64,000 bases of DNA from JAMXLG01 sp963765935. GTDB taxonomy: Bacteria > Vulcanimicrobiota > Vulcanimicrobiia > Vulcanimicrobiales > Vulcanimicrobiaceae. The notes beneath the pieces are model-generated. The model made no database searches. It was not told where the DNA came from and was given only the letters and a program-made list of their open reading frames with translations. Position numbers and translations under genes: made by a program. The DNA lies in the NCBI GenBank assembly GCA_963765935.1, contig CAVXXX010000001.1, positions 1,178,001-1,242,000 of the forward strand, in the 5' to 3' direction. Positions 52,949 through 62,140 of the stretch are shown in pieces. The first letter of the stretch is position 1, and each line of letters opens with the position of its first letter.

Positions 52949-54496
52949 CTAGTGTCCCAGCGCGCTATCGTAGAAGCGCGCGAGATCGGTTTTAAATTGC
53001 GCAAGCGCGCTGTCGCTCAAATAGACCATGTGTCCTGACTCATAGAAGCCGTAGCTGATATTCGACTGCAGTCCGCCGTTCAGATTGAGGTGTCGCAACG
53101 TGTACTCCGTTGCAAAGAACGGCGTTGCGAAGTCGTAATAGCCGTTCGCGGAAAAGACGTGCAAACGAGGATTCTGCGTCATCGCTTCCGCCAAGTCGGG
53201 GGCAACGTTCGTCGGATATTGACCGTTGTGCGAGTTGTCCCACGAGTTTCCGTTCGAATAAATGATATCGTAGATGTTCGGACGATACTGAAGCGGCGGA
53301 TTGTAGCGCAGATCGTTGCGCAGATACGAATTGATCGCCGTCGTGTACGGCGCATCGATCGACGAATCGGTCGGGTCCCAATCCGGGCCTTCGTACGAAG
53401 CGCGATCCAGTTCGTACGTCTGATAGCGTCCATCGAGACGGCCGACGATCACGCCATCCGATCGCAGCAGCTCGCGTTGGAACTTATCGTACGAGACACG
53501 CAGATTCGCGTTGCGGATATACTGTTGCGGCAGGCCGAGGAAGTTGCTCAGCTTCCGCACGACATCGTCGCGCTCGGAATTGCTGATCTTATCACCGCGA
53601 TAGAGCGCGTCGAGATATTCGCCGAGCGCAAACTGACGCGCTTGCGCAACAAATGTCGCAACGTCGGCCGGACGGTTCGGCACCTTGTTGTGATACCATG
53701 CTGTCGCCGCTTCGGTCGGAAGATACAGCACATATGGCCAGTCACCGCCGCCGATCGGATCCCCGTTGCCGTAGTCGAGTCCGAAGTTGAGAATCGAGGA
53801 AAGCAGCACGACGCCGTTGAGCGCGACGCCGTGATCGAGCAACCACTTCGAGAGCCCCGACGATCGCGTCGTGCCGTAACTTTCACCGAAGATGAACTTC
53901 GGCGAATTCCAGCGGTTGAACGTGCTCAGATACGTGGTAATGAATTGTCCGAATGCGGCGATGTCTTGATCGACGCCGAAATACTCTTTTTCCTTGCCTG
54001 GCGCAATGCGTCCGAAACCGGAGTCCGGCATGTCGATGAAGACAAGATCGCTTTTATCGAGCAGCGTGTACGGATTGCTTCCCATCGTATACGGCGCGGG
54101 ACCGGTGGGAGCTGCATTTGCTGCATGCACGCGCACCGGACCGACGGATCCCATGCGCAACCACATCGTCGAACTTCCCGGTCCGCCGTTGTACATGAAT
54201 GTAACCGGTTGTGTCAGCGGATTCGCGCCGTCGACGGTGTAGGCGGTGTAGAACACGCGCGCGGTAATTTGATTGTTCTGATCGCGAAGTGCGATCGTAC
54301 CGGCACGCGCGGTATACGCGATGGTTTTTCCGCCGACAGCGATGGTGTGCGCGGTTGTGGCGTCGGGATACGCGGGAAGTTCCGCGGATTGCGCGGATGC
54401 CGGAGGCGGTGACGCCGCCGGCGGATCGTCGGCGCGCGCGGCAACGGACATGCCTGCAAACGCCGCGATTAACAGCAAGGAAATCGCACGATTCAT
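52949..54496 (-). CDS. Secreted S10 family protein, copy 2
   Basis: A 515-residue paralogue of the preceding S10 protein. Signal peptide 'ISLLLIAAFAGMSVAARA', Pro/Ala-rich linker, oxyanion 'FMYNGGPGSSTMWLRMGS', nucleophile 'FGESYGTTRSSG', Asp in 'FSANGYYDFATPFF' and His in 'YESGHMVYL'. The two copies match through most of their length ('GVVLLSSILNFGL', 'GGDW', 'TEAATAWYH/AAAWFHH'). It is first in the pair on the minus strand. Different specificity pockets are likely because the inserts between blocks differ. Confidence 0.93.
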   Translation of the reverse strand: MNRAISLLLIAAFAGMSVAARADDPPAASPPPASAQSAELPAYPDATTAHTIAVGGKTIAYTARAGTIALRDQNNQITARVFYTAYTVDGANPLTQPVTFMYNGGPGSSTMWLRMGSVGPVRVHAANAAPTGPAPYTMGSNPYTLLDKSDLVFIDMPDSGFGRIAPGKEKEYFGVDQDIAAFGQFITTYLSTFNRWNSPKFIFGESYGTTRSSGLSKWLLDHGVALNGVVLLSSILNFGLDYGNGDPIGGGDWPYVLYLPTEAATAWYHNKVPNRPADVATFVAQARQFALGEYLDALYRGDKISNSERDDVVRKLSNFLGLPQQYIRNANLRVSYDKFQRELLRSDGVIVGRLDGRYQTYELDRASYEGPDWDPTDSSIDAPYTTAINSYLRNDLRYNPPLQYRPNIYDIIYSNGNSWDNSHNGQYPTNVAPDLAEAMTQNPRLHVFSANGYYDFATPFFATEYTLRHLNLNGGLQSNISYGFYESGHMVYLSDSALAQFKTDLARFYDSALGH

Positions 54497-54530
54497 TCGG
54501 TCTACATCGTGCGGCGCGGCCCCGCTTCCT

Positions 54531-54806
54531 TCAGGCCAGCATTATGGCATCGCGCGCGATGGGCGCTCCCTCCGGTGTGTAGAGCGTCTCTTCGGCTCCA
54601 ATTTCCATCGGGACGTAGAGCAGATTCTCATGACGCTGCGAACAGAGAACCGCAACGGTCATTTCTTCAGGAGGCTCCTCCTCGGAGAAACTTAACGCTT
54701 CGCCGCGCTCGTCGACGAGAAACGAGCGCGCGCCGGCCTCTGCAAGCAGTTCGTTACACTGCCCGCAGCGCAGCTCACGAAGATGAACCAGCGCGAGAAA
54801 GGGCAT
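54531..54806 (-). CDS. Hypothetical small protein with zinc-ribbon-like cysteines
   Basis: A 91-residue protein. A 'CGQC' pair near residue 14 and a later 'CSQRH' (C-x3-H) could bind one zinc. The middle is acidic ('FSEEEPPEEMTV'). Its start lies inside the PadR gene (32-base overlap), so translation is coupled to it. No family recognised. It ends the 58.3-54.5 kb minus-strand run. Confidence 0.6.
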   Translation of the reverse strand: MPFLALVHLRELRCGQCNELLAEAGARSFLVDERGEALSFSEEEPPEEMTVAVLCSQRHENLLYVPMEIGAEETLYTPEGAPIARDAIMLA

Positions 54807-55185
54807 GTTCGTGCGGCGATGGTTGATAAAGTTCCAGTTTAAGGCGCCCAACGGCACGCTCGATCGATTCCAAGTACGGCAGCATCGATCCCTTGATCCG
54901 TCCAAGCCGCTCGTCGCCCGCCGGCGTGATCGCGTAAACCCGGCGCGAGCGCTTCGTCGGATGATCCCATGTCGCGCTGACGAAGCCGCGCTCTTCGAGA
55001 CGGCGCAGCAGCGGATAGATTTTGTTCGTATTGACGGCAACCAAGTCGCCGCAAATGGACTCGATGCGTTGCATCAAGCCATACCCGTGGTCGGGCTGCT
55101 CTTTGATCAGGTGGAGAAGCAGAACCGGAAAGAGCGTCTTGCTCTTTATGGGACCGCGAAGAACTTCATCGACGCGCCGAGACAT
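54775..55185 (-). CDS. PadR family transcriptional regulator
   Basis: A 136-residue winged-helix regulator: 'LLHLIKEQPDHGYGLMQRIESIC' (helix 1-3), 'NKIYPLLRRLEERGFVSATWD' (recognition helix, HTH), and the wing 'RRVYAITPAGDERL', followed by a dimerisation helix. The N-terminus is conserved as in PadR. It follows the acyl-CoA synthetase by 25 bases, so it may act on that operon; it overlaps the next gene. Ligand unknown. Confidence 0.9.
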   Translation of the reverse strand: MSRRVDEVLRGPIKSKTLFPVLLLHLIKEQPDHGYGLMQRIESICGDLVAVNTNKIYPLLRRLEERGFVSATWDHPTKRSRRVYAITPAGDERLGRIKGSMLPYLESIERAVGRLKLELYQPSPHEHALSRAGSSS

Positions 55186-55210
55186 ATTCTTAAAAATGGT
55201 TCCTTAGTAG

Positions 55211-57055
55211 CTATGCCGAGTGCGCATGAAGATCGACTGCATAGGCTTGGTCGATCGCCGCTTTGTATCGTTCTTCGACCACCCGGCGCTTAATCTTCAT
55301 CGACGGTGACAATTCGCCGGTCTCGACACTGAACTCGCGCGGCAAGATCGCGATGCGGCGGATCTGCTCGTATGTCGCAAGGTCGGCGGTCTGCTTGCAC
55401 ACTTCGGCAGTCATGAACTCGATCACATCCTCACGCTGCGCCAGTTGTTCCGCAGCGAGAGCAGGCAAGTTCAATTCGACGCGCAGTAAGTCCCAATTCG
55501 GCGCAACTAGGGCGGCAGGGTGCGGGCGGCCGTCGCCGATCACCATTGCTTGCGCGACGAACATCGATCGCTTGATCGCGGCTTCAACGCGCGCGGGACT
55601 AACGTACTTGCCGGTTGCCGTTTTAAATACTTCCTTTTTCCGGTCGGTGATACGGAGATACCCGTCTGCGTCGATTTCACCGATATCGCCGGTATGAAAC
55701 CAGCCGCCGGCAAGCGCGGCCGCCGTTGCTTCGGGATCGCGGTAGTAGCCCATCATGACATTACGTCCGCGCGCCAGCACTTCGCCGTCTTCGGCGATCT
55801 TGATTTCGCAGCCCGGAATCGGTCGTCCGACAGCGCCGTATTTATTGAACGCCGGCGTGCTCGTGGTGAGAACCGGTGATGTCTCCGTGAGACCGTATCC
55901 TTGCATGATCGGAACGCCCATACCGAGGAACGTCATCGCGACGTCGACATGCAATGCGGCACTGCCGCTCAAAAAATGCTCGACCTTCTCGAGGCCGAGC
56001 ATTTTCTTTACCTTGTCGAGAACGAGCCGTTTCGCAATCGCATACTGGAGCGAAAGCATCGGCGCAACCGCTCCGTCAAACATTTTTGCCGTCATGTAAT
56101 CGCGACCGACGCGCAACGCCCAGGGCACGAGTTTGGCTTGCAGTCCGCCATGCTTGAGCGCTTGTCCTTGGATGCCGGCCAGCACACGATCGAAGATACG
56201 CGGCACTGCGGTAATTACCGTCGGCTGCGTATCTCGCATGTCGGCGAGCAAGGTGCTGGGATCGGAGCAGATGTTGTAGCGCATCCCTGCGAGCAGATAG
56301 ATGTAGATCATCGTGTGCTCGTAGATGTGCGAGAACGGAAGCACGGATAGCACGCTTTGGCCTTTGTGCAATTCATCGAGACCGTACCGCAGCGACGATT
56401 GCGCATCGAACCCGAGGTTGTCATGCGAGAGCATCACGCCTTTCGGAGTGCCGGTCGTGCCCGAGGTGTAGATCAAAACCGCGAGATCGTCCGGCTTTAA
56501 CTCCGCCTCGTATTTACCGGGCAACTCCGGATGTTCGCGTCGAATTTCCGTGCCGCGACGTTCGAATGCATCGAGCGAGTCCACCCCGGTGCTTTCGAAT
56601 ACGATTGTCCGCGGTACTTGCGCGTTACCTTCGCGCAAACGCGTGACCGACGCCGCGCTATCGATAAAGAGCAGCTTGACTTCGGCGTGTTCGAGGATGA
56701 ACGCCGTATGATCGAGCGCTTGCGTCGGAAAGACCGGAACGACGACGCAGCCGGCAAAGAACGTCGCGAAGTCGCAGATCACCCAATCGATGCAGTCATG
56801 GGCGATCAATGCCACACGGTCGCCGTGTCCGAGGCCGGCGTCGCGAATCGCGCAGGCGACATTTTCCACGCGCTCGAGAACGCGCTGCGTCGACATCGGT
56901 GTCCACATTCCGTTCACGCGCTCGACCAGCGCATCTTCGCGCGGTTCGGAAAGCGCGCGGCGGATCAAATGCGGAAGCGTCTCTTTAGATGGAAGATCGG
57001 ACGGCGACAAAGACGACGACATACGTTCGAATTCGCCGGACCGAACATTGTTCAT
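55211..57055 (-). CDS. Long-chain acyl-CoA synthetase (AMP-forming)
   Basis: A 614-residue ANL enzyme. A3 P-loop 'YTSGTTGTPKG' (196-206), A5 'GYGLTETSP', A7 'YYRDPEATAAALAGGWFHTGDIG', A8 'ITDRKKEVFKTATGKYVSP', and A10-like 'LSPSMKIKRRVVEERY' with the catalytic Lys. Domains run from N-terminal ATP-grasping half to the small C-terminal lid. It activates fatty acids with ATP and CoA. It starts six bases from the comEA stop on the same strand; a second ATG at 57022 could also be the start. Confidence 0.92.
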   Translation of the reverse strand: MNNVRSGEFERMSSSLSPSDLPSKETLPHLIRRALSEPREDALVERVNGMWTPMSTQRVLERVENVACAIRDAGLGHGDRVALIAHDCIDWVICDFATFFAGCVVVPVFPTQALDHTAFILEHAEVKLLFIDSAASVTRLREGNAQVPRTIVFESTGVDSLDAFERRGTEIRREHPELPGKYEAELKPDDLAVLIYTSGTTGTPKGVMLSHDNLGFDAQSSLRYGLDELHKGQSVLSVLPFSHIYEHTMIYIYLLAGMRYNICSDPSTLLADMRDTQPTVITAVPRIFDRVLAGIQGQALKHGGLQAKLVPWALRVGRDYMTAKMFDGAVAPMLSLQYAIAKRLVLDKVKKMLGLEKVEHFLSGSAALHVDVAMTFLGMGVPIMQGYGLTETSPVLTTSTPAFNKYGAVGRPIPGCEIKIAEDGEVLARGRNVMMGYYRDPEATAAALAGGWFHTGDIGEIDADGYLRITDRKKEVFKTATGKYVSPARVEAAIKRSMFVAQAMVIGDGRPHPAALVAPNWDLLRVELNLPALAAEQLAQREDVIEFMTAEVCKQTADLATYEQIRRIAILPREFSVETGELSPSMKIKRRVVEERYKAAIDQAYAVDLHAHSA

Positions 57056-57059
57056 TCTA

Positions 57060-57650
57060 TCATATACGAAGGTACGGTTCCGCGCGCGTGAGCCGCGATG
57101 CGGTCATGCCCGCAACATCGAGCAATTCGTCGAACGTCGTATACGCGCCGTCGCGCTCGCGTACTTCCACGATACGAGCGGCAAGTGTCGCGCCGATTCC
57201 CGGCACGCTCGAAAGTTCATCGGCGCTTGCGGAATTGAGATCGACCAGAACGCTCGTGGTTTTCTTGCTCGTCTGCCGCGCGCGGCGCGCTCGAGCCGGA
57301 TGAGGGGTTGGTGCACCAAGCGTCGCCACGTAAACCTCATCGCCGTCCGCAACACGCCCGGCGAGATTGATCGCGCCGGTATCGGCATCGGGTCGAAATC
57401 CGCCCGCGCTTCGAACCGCATCATCGGCCCGCGCGCCGGCGCGGACGTGATAGAGTCCCGGATGCGCGACGGCGCCAGCGACGTAGACGACCGCATCTGA
57501 GCTCATCGAGCGATCGCCCTTTCGCGTGTGCTTGAACGCCGGCGACGGGCTCACGACCGCCGTCACCGCCGGCGCATTCGCCGATGGCGGCCGCCAAATG
57601 AGAATCGCGACCACAACGAGACCTGCAAAAATTGCGAGATTGCGCATCAC
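57060..57650 (-). CDS. comEA: Competence protein ComEA
   Basis: A 196-residue protein: N-terminal TM anchor ('LAIFAGLVVVAILIW'), an SLBB domain ('VVYVAGAVAHPGLYHVRAGARADDAVRSAGGF'), and a C-terminal helix-hairpin-helix DNA-binding domain ('VDLNSASADELSSVPGIGATLAARIVEVR', 'FDELLDVAGMT'). ComEA binds double-stranded DNA outside the membrane for uptake. Its partner comEC starts at 63084, but on the other strand. GTG at 57650 or the next ATG at 57647 is the start. Co-directional with the upstream gene 57672. Confidence 0.93.
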   Translation of the reverse strand: MMRNLAIFAGLVVVAILIWRPPSANAPAVTAVVSPSPAFKHTRKGDRSMSSDAVVYVAGAVAHPGLYHVRAGARADDAVRSAGGFRPDADTGAINLAGRVADGDEVYVATLGAPTPHPARARRARQTSKKTTSVLVDLNSASADELSSVPGIGATLAARIVEVRERDGAYTTFDELLDVAGMTASRLTRAEPYLRI

Positions 57651-57671
57651 GTGCGCGCAATCACGCGGACC

Positions 57672-58305
57672 TTACGTATTGACTAGTGTCGCATCGATCG
57701 ACATCGATTGCAGGACATTCGGCGGCCGCGTTTCGTCGTGCACGAACAACGGCAGCCCGCGCGACGTATCGTACGAAGCGCGTTCATCTTCGATTGTTCC
57801 CACAACGTCAACCGAGCGAGTGACGTGCAGGGTGCTCGGTTCGGCTGCATCACCAGGTATCGTCGTGATGTTGTACGCGACGCGGCGTGCGCACTCGATC
57901 CCCGCGCCGGTTTCTACCGACGCTGATACTGTGAACTTCGCCGAGCTCGCGATGCCGCGCGCTAAGAGCGGCAAAATCACGCGTTCCTCGGGAGAGAGAA
58001 ATTCATCGCGACCGCACACAAGATCGCCGTGCGCATACACTTCGCACTGAACCGTCTGCTGGGGACGGACGGCGTTCCATTTTGTTTCCGTGGCGGCGAG
58101 GAGCGTGCCGCCATCGGCGGCTAAGCCGAGAACATCGATCGCGACGCGACTACTTCCGGGGCCGCTGGGACTGCGGTCCGGACCGGAGGCTAGGCGCGTG
58201 GGATAGACGGCGACGGCGTACTGGAAATGGTACAGCGATGCGGCGCCGGGCGGGTGCGGACATCCCGGCCGCGGCAAGGGCTAGCGTGACGGCAGCGAGT
58301 CGCAT
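57672..58305 (-). CDS. Hypothetical secreted protein, frameshifted in the signal peptide
   Basis: The region 'SLYHFQYAVAVYPTRL' to 'MSIDATLVNT' is open, and the upstream part with a clear signal peptide start 'MRLAAVTLALAAAG' is in another frame. An insertion of one base in a C-rich stretch near 58245-58265 explains the split and gives 210 residues. The mature part is beta-strand-rich with two Cys pairs ('QCEVYAHGDLVCG' and 'GAGIECARR'). No family recognised. It faces leuS (104-base divergent gap) and is followed by comEA. Confidence 0.55.
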
Positions 58306-58409
58306 CCTCGGTCCTCCTCGTTTATGCCGTCAGCTTGGCAAGAGATCCTGAAAGGCGGCTGACATGGTCCGACCGGAAAGGTAGCCGCAGACCGGGCGCG
58401 CCAAGTACC

Positions 58410-60896
58410 ATGGCTCCTATGGCCGACACCTATGATTTCCGGACCATCGAGCGCACCTGGCAAGAACGCTGGGAGCGCGAGCAGATCTATCGCGCCGACT
58501 CGAACGATCCGCGTCCCAAGTATTACACGATGGAGATGCTTCCGTATCCGTCAGGCGATTTGCACGTCGGCCATGCAAAGAATTACGTCCTCGGCGATGC
58601 CGTCGCGCGTGCGATGCGAATGCTCGGCTACAACGTCATGCATCCGATGGGATGGGACGCCTTCGGTCTTCCTGCGGAAAACGCCGCGATCGCGCGCGGC
58701 ATCGATCCGGCGACGTGGACGAAATCGAACATTGCGAACATGGAGCGTCAGATCCGCTTGATGGGAACCGGATACGACTGGCGCCGTGAAGTCGCCACGT
58801 GCGATCCCGAATACTACCGCTGGAATCAGTGGCTCTTCCTGCGTTTGTACGAACATGGACTCGCATACAAGCGCGAAGCGCCGGTGAATTGGTGTCCGCA
58901 CGATCAGACGGTACTTGCCAACGAGCAAGTCATCGACGGACGCTGTTGGCGTTGCGGCCATTTGGTCGAGCGACGCAATCTTTCGCAGTGGTTTTTGAAG
59001 ATCACCGCGTTCGCCGATCGGCTGCTTGAAGGGCTCGATGAACTCGAAGGCTGGCCGGAGCGCACGAAAACGATGCAGCGCAACTGGATCGGCCGCAGCA
59101 CCGGCGTCACGCTGCGGTGGAAAATCGAACAGTCCGACGCACGGTTCGAGACGTTCACGACGCGCGTCGATACGATCTTCGGCGTCACGTTCGTCGTGCT
59201 CGCTCCCGAACATCCGGCGATTGCGTCGATTAAATCGATTGTTTCGAAAAAGAACGCCGCTGCAATCGAGACGTTCGCAGAATCGCTGCAATCGAAGTCC
59301 GAACTCGAGCGCACGAGTCTAATGGCGAAAGAAGGCGTCTTTACGGGCGCCTACGCGATCAATCCGATCTCGCAAGAACATGTGCCGATCTACGTCGCGA
59401 ATTACGTGCTTGCAGAATATGGCACCGGCGCCGTTCAAGGCGTTCCCGCGCACGACGAACGAGACTTCGAATTTGCAAAGAAATACGGGTTGCCGATCGC
59501 CCAAGTGATCGCACAATCGGACGTGGGCGTCGAAGCTCCGCTCAGCGAGGCGTACACGGGCGAGGGCCGCTTGATCGCGAGCGGCGATTTCACGGGGATG
59601 CGAAGCGAACGCGCGCGCGACGTAATTGCGGAACATTTGAAGGCCGCCGGCATCGGCGACCGGACGGTACACTATCGCTTTCGTGATTGGCTCGTATCGC
59701 GTCAACGCTATTGGGGCACGCCGATTCCGATCGTTTATTGCGAACGTTGCGGCGAAGCGGCGGTGCCGGACGATCAACTCCCGGTGCTGCTGCCCGCCAA
59801 CGTTCCAATCACGGGCGAAGGCTCGCCGTTGGCGCGCGATCCGGCGTTTATCAACACGACGTGTCCGAAGTGCGGCGAGCCCGCGCGGCGCGAGAGCGAC
59901 ACCATGGACACCTTCTTCGAATCGTCGTGGTACTACTTGCGCTACCTCGATCCACACAACGATGCGGCGCCGTGGGCACGCGATCAGGCGTATCATTGGA
60001 TGAACGTCGATCAGTACATCGGCGGCGCCGAGCATACCGTGCTGCATCTGCTGTACTCGCGTTTCTTCTACAAGTTCTTTCACGATCAAGGATGGGTTCG
60101 CGGCAGCGAAGAGCCCTTCCAACGTCTCTTCCACCAGGGCATGGTGCTGTATAACAGCGAGAAAATGTCGAAGTCGCGCGGCAATGTCGTCGGCATCGAC
60201 GAAACGGCGGAAAAGAACGGCGTTGATGCGATGCGCCTCTTCTTGCTTTACGTTACGCCGCCGGAAGATACGAGCGATTGGACCGACGAGGGCATCACCG
60301 GACGCGTCCGTTTTCTCAACCGCGTGTGGCGCGCTTCGGAACCGTTCCTCGCAGCTGCCTCCGCGATGTCCCCTCGCGAACTCCCGCCGATTGCGAGCGC
60401 CGAAGACAAAGCGCTCGTACGCGCCGTGCACGTTGCTGCGAAGTCGGCTGTCGACGAAGTTTCTTCGCGCCGGTTCCACTTCAATACGACGATTGCGAAG
60501 CTCGACGAATTGGTGAACGCCATGACCGCCGCGGCGCAAAAGGCGCCGAACTCGCGCGCGTTCCTCTACGCCGTGCATGCGCTGCCGTTGCTGCTCGCGC
60601 CTTATGCGCCGCACATCGCCGAAGAACTGTGGGCGCGACTTGGGCATGACACCTCGGTGCATTTGGAACGCGTGATCGAGCCGGAGGATACGGCGCTCGA
60701 GGTTGACGAAATCACACTCGTCGTGCAAGTGAACGGGAAGATTCGTGCGCGCATCAACGCGCAGCCGGGCATCGCGGAGGACGACGCGATCGCGCTTGCG
60801 CTCGCCGATCCGAACGTCCGCGCGCAAATGGATGGCAAAGAAGTGCGCAAGCGCATCTTCGTGCCCGACAAGCTCGTCAATCTGGTGATCGCGTGA
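58410..60896 (+). CDS. leuS: Leucyl-tRNA synthetase
   Basis: An 828-residue class I synthetase: HVGH (52-55, the HIGH motif), the CP1 editing domain ('TFTTRVDTIFGVTFVVLAPEHP' through 'GTGAVQGVPAHDERD'), the zinc-binding 'CPKCGEPARRESDTMDTFFESSWYYLR', KMSKS (585-589) and the C-terminal anticodon-binding and LeuS-specific domains. The editing motif is intact, so mischarged Ile/norvaline should be cleared. No T-box leader is visible in the gap to the divergent gene. Start ATG at 58410, with 58419 as an alternative. Its stop overlaps the next GTG by four bases. Confidence 0.97.
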   Translation: MAPMADTYDFRTIERTWQERWEREQIYRADSNDPRPKYYTMEMLPYPSGDLHVGHAKNYVLGDAVARAMRMLGYNVMHPMGWDAFGLPAENAAIARGIDPATWTKSNIANMERQIRLMGTGYDWRREVATCDPEYYRWNQWLFLRLYEHGLAYKREAPVNWCPHDQTVLANEQVIDGRCWRCGHLVERRNLSQWFLKITAFADRLLEGLDELEGWPERTKTMQRNWIGRSTGVTLRWKIEQSDARFETFTTRVDTIFGVTFVVLAPEHPAIASIKSIVSKKNAAAIETFAESLQSKSELERTSLMAKEGVFTGAYAINPISQEHVPIYVANYVLAEYGTGAVQGVPAHDERDFEFAKKYGLPIAQVIAQSDVGVEAPLSEAYTGEGRLIASGDFTGMRSERARDVIAEHLKAAGIGDRTVHYRFRDWLVSRQRYWGTPIPIVYCERCGEAAVPDDQLPVLLPANVPITGEGSPLARDPAFINTTCPKCGEPARRESDTMDTFFESSWYYLRYLDPHNDAAPWARDQAYHWMNVDQYIGGAEHTVLHLLYSRFFYKFFHDQGWVRGSEEPFQRLFHQGMVLYNSEKMSKSRGNVVGIDETAEKNGVDAMRLFLLYVTPPEDTSDWTDEGITGRVRFLNRVWRASEPFLAAASAMSPRELPPIASAEDKALVRAVHVAAKSAVDEVSSRRFHFNTTIAKLDELVNAMTAAAQKAPNSRAFLYAVHALPLLLAPYAPHIAEELWARLGHDTSVHLERVIEPEDTALEVDEITLVVQVNGKIRARINAQPGIAEDDAIALALADPNVRAQMDGKEVRKRIFVPDKLVNLVIA

Positions 60897-62140
60897 ACGA
60901 AGCCCGCCGAACGCTGACGGCTCGCTGTTGTGTCGTCGGCGGAGGTCCGGCGGGAATTATGCTCGGCTACCTTCTTGCACGGCGCGGGCATAGCGTCGTC
61001 GTGTTGGAGAAGCACGGCGACTTTCTGCGCGACTTTCGCGGCGATACCGTGCATCCGTCGACCATGAACGTGCTCGACGAACTTGGCCTGCTCGATGAGT
61101 TTTTGCAGCGGCCACATTCCGAAATCACGCAGCTCTCCGGGCACGTTGGTTCCGATACCATTACGATTGCGGATCTGTCGCACGTGCCCGGACGAGCGAA
61201 ATTCATCACGATTATGCCGCAGTGGAACTTCTTGAACTTCATCTCCGAAAAGGCACGCGCGTTTGCGGGATTCCGCTTATTGATGAACACCGAGGGGATC
61301 GAACTCGTTCGCGAAGCCGGTCGCGTGGCCGGTGTTGTCGCGCATGGACCGGACGGACCGCTGGAAATACGGGCCGATGTTGTCGTTGCCTGTGACGGCC
61401 GTCACTCGACGATGCGCGCAGCGGCCGGAACAAAACCCAGGGATCTCGGCGCTCCGATGGACGTTCTCTGGATGCGCTTTTCGAAAAAGCCGACGGATCA
61501 AAATGCAGCGCTCGGCTTCGTCGGCGCGGGGGTCATCCTCGTCTTCATCGATCGCAAGGATTACTGGCAGTGCGGGTTCGTCATTGCGAAAGGCGCCGCC
61601 GAACGCGTGCAGGCGCGTGGCCTCGATGCATTTCGAAACGAGATCGCAACGCTTGCGCCGTTCGCCGCCGATCGCGTGAACGAATTGCAGAGCTGGGACG
61701 ATGTCAAACTGCTCTCGGTTGCAGTGGACCGCCTCGACCAGTGGTTCATTCCCGGTTTGCTGTTCATCGGTGACGCGGCGCACGCGATGTCCCCGGTGGG
61801 AGGCGTCGGAATCAACCTCGCCATTCAGGATGCGGTCGCAACGGGCAATATCATCGGCGCTGCGCTCGATTCGCCGGGCGTCGTGCACCACGAAACGCTC
61901 GAGCGCGTGCAGCGGCGTCGCGCTTTTCCAACCGTGATGACACAAGCGCTACAAGTCTTTGTGCAGCGGCGCATTATTGCGTCGGTTCTCCGGACGGAAG
62001 CGCCACCCAAGCGCGCACCGCTCGTGCTGCGTGTATTGACGTCGATTCCGGGCTTCCGCCGGATACCGGCATATATCGTCGGTATCGGCTTCCGCCCCGA
62101 GCACGTCGCTCGTTACGCGGGCACGAGCGCTTTGAAGTAG
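60893..62140 (+). CDS. FAD-dependent monooxygenase (FAD_binding_3)
   Basis: A 415-residue flavoprotein: N-terminal dinucleotide motif 'GGGPAGIMLGYLLARRGHSVVVLEKH', the 'CDGRHSTMR' (DG motif) near residue 165, and 'LLFIGDAAHAMSPVGGVGINLAIQDA' (GD motif) near 290. These are the three marks of group A aromatic hydroxylase/UbiH-like enzymes. Substrate unknown; a tryptophan-halogenase or quinone hydroxylase role is also possible. GTG start coupled to leuS stop (GTGA). It ends convergently with a 28-base overlap onto the epimerase gene. Confidence 0.88.
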   Translation: MNEARRTLTARCCVVGGGPAGIMLGYLLARRGHSVVVLEKHGDFLRDFRGDTVHPSTMNVLDELGLLDEFLQRPHSEITQLSGHVGSDTITIADLSHVPGRAKFITIMPQWNFLNFISEKARAFAGFRLLMNTEGIELVREAGRVAGVVAHGPDGPLEIRADVVVACDGRHSTMRAAAGTKPRDLGAPMDVLWMRFSKKPTDQNAALGFVGAGVILVFIDRKDYWQCGFVIAKGAAERVQARGLDAFRNEIATLAPFAADRVNELQSWDDVKLLSVAVDRLDQWFIPGLLFIGDAAHAMSPVGGVGINLAIQDAVATGNIIGAALDSPGVVHHETLERVQRRRAFPTVMTQALQVFVQRRIIASVLRTEAPPKRAPLVLRVLTSIPGFRRIPAYIVGIGFRPEHVARYAGTSALK

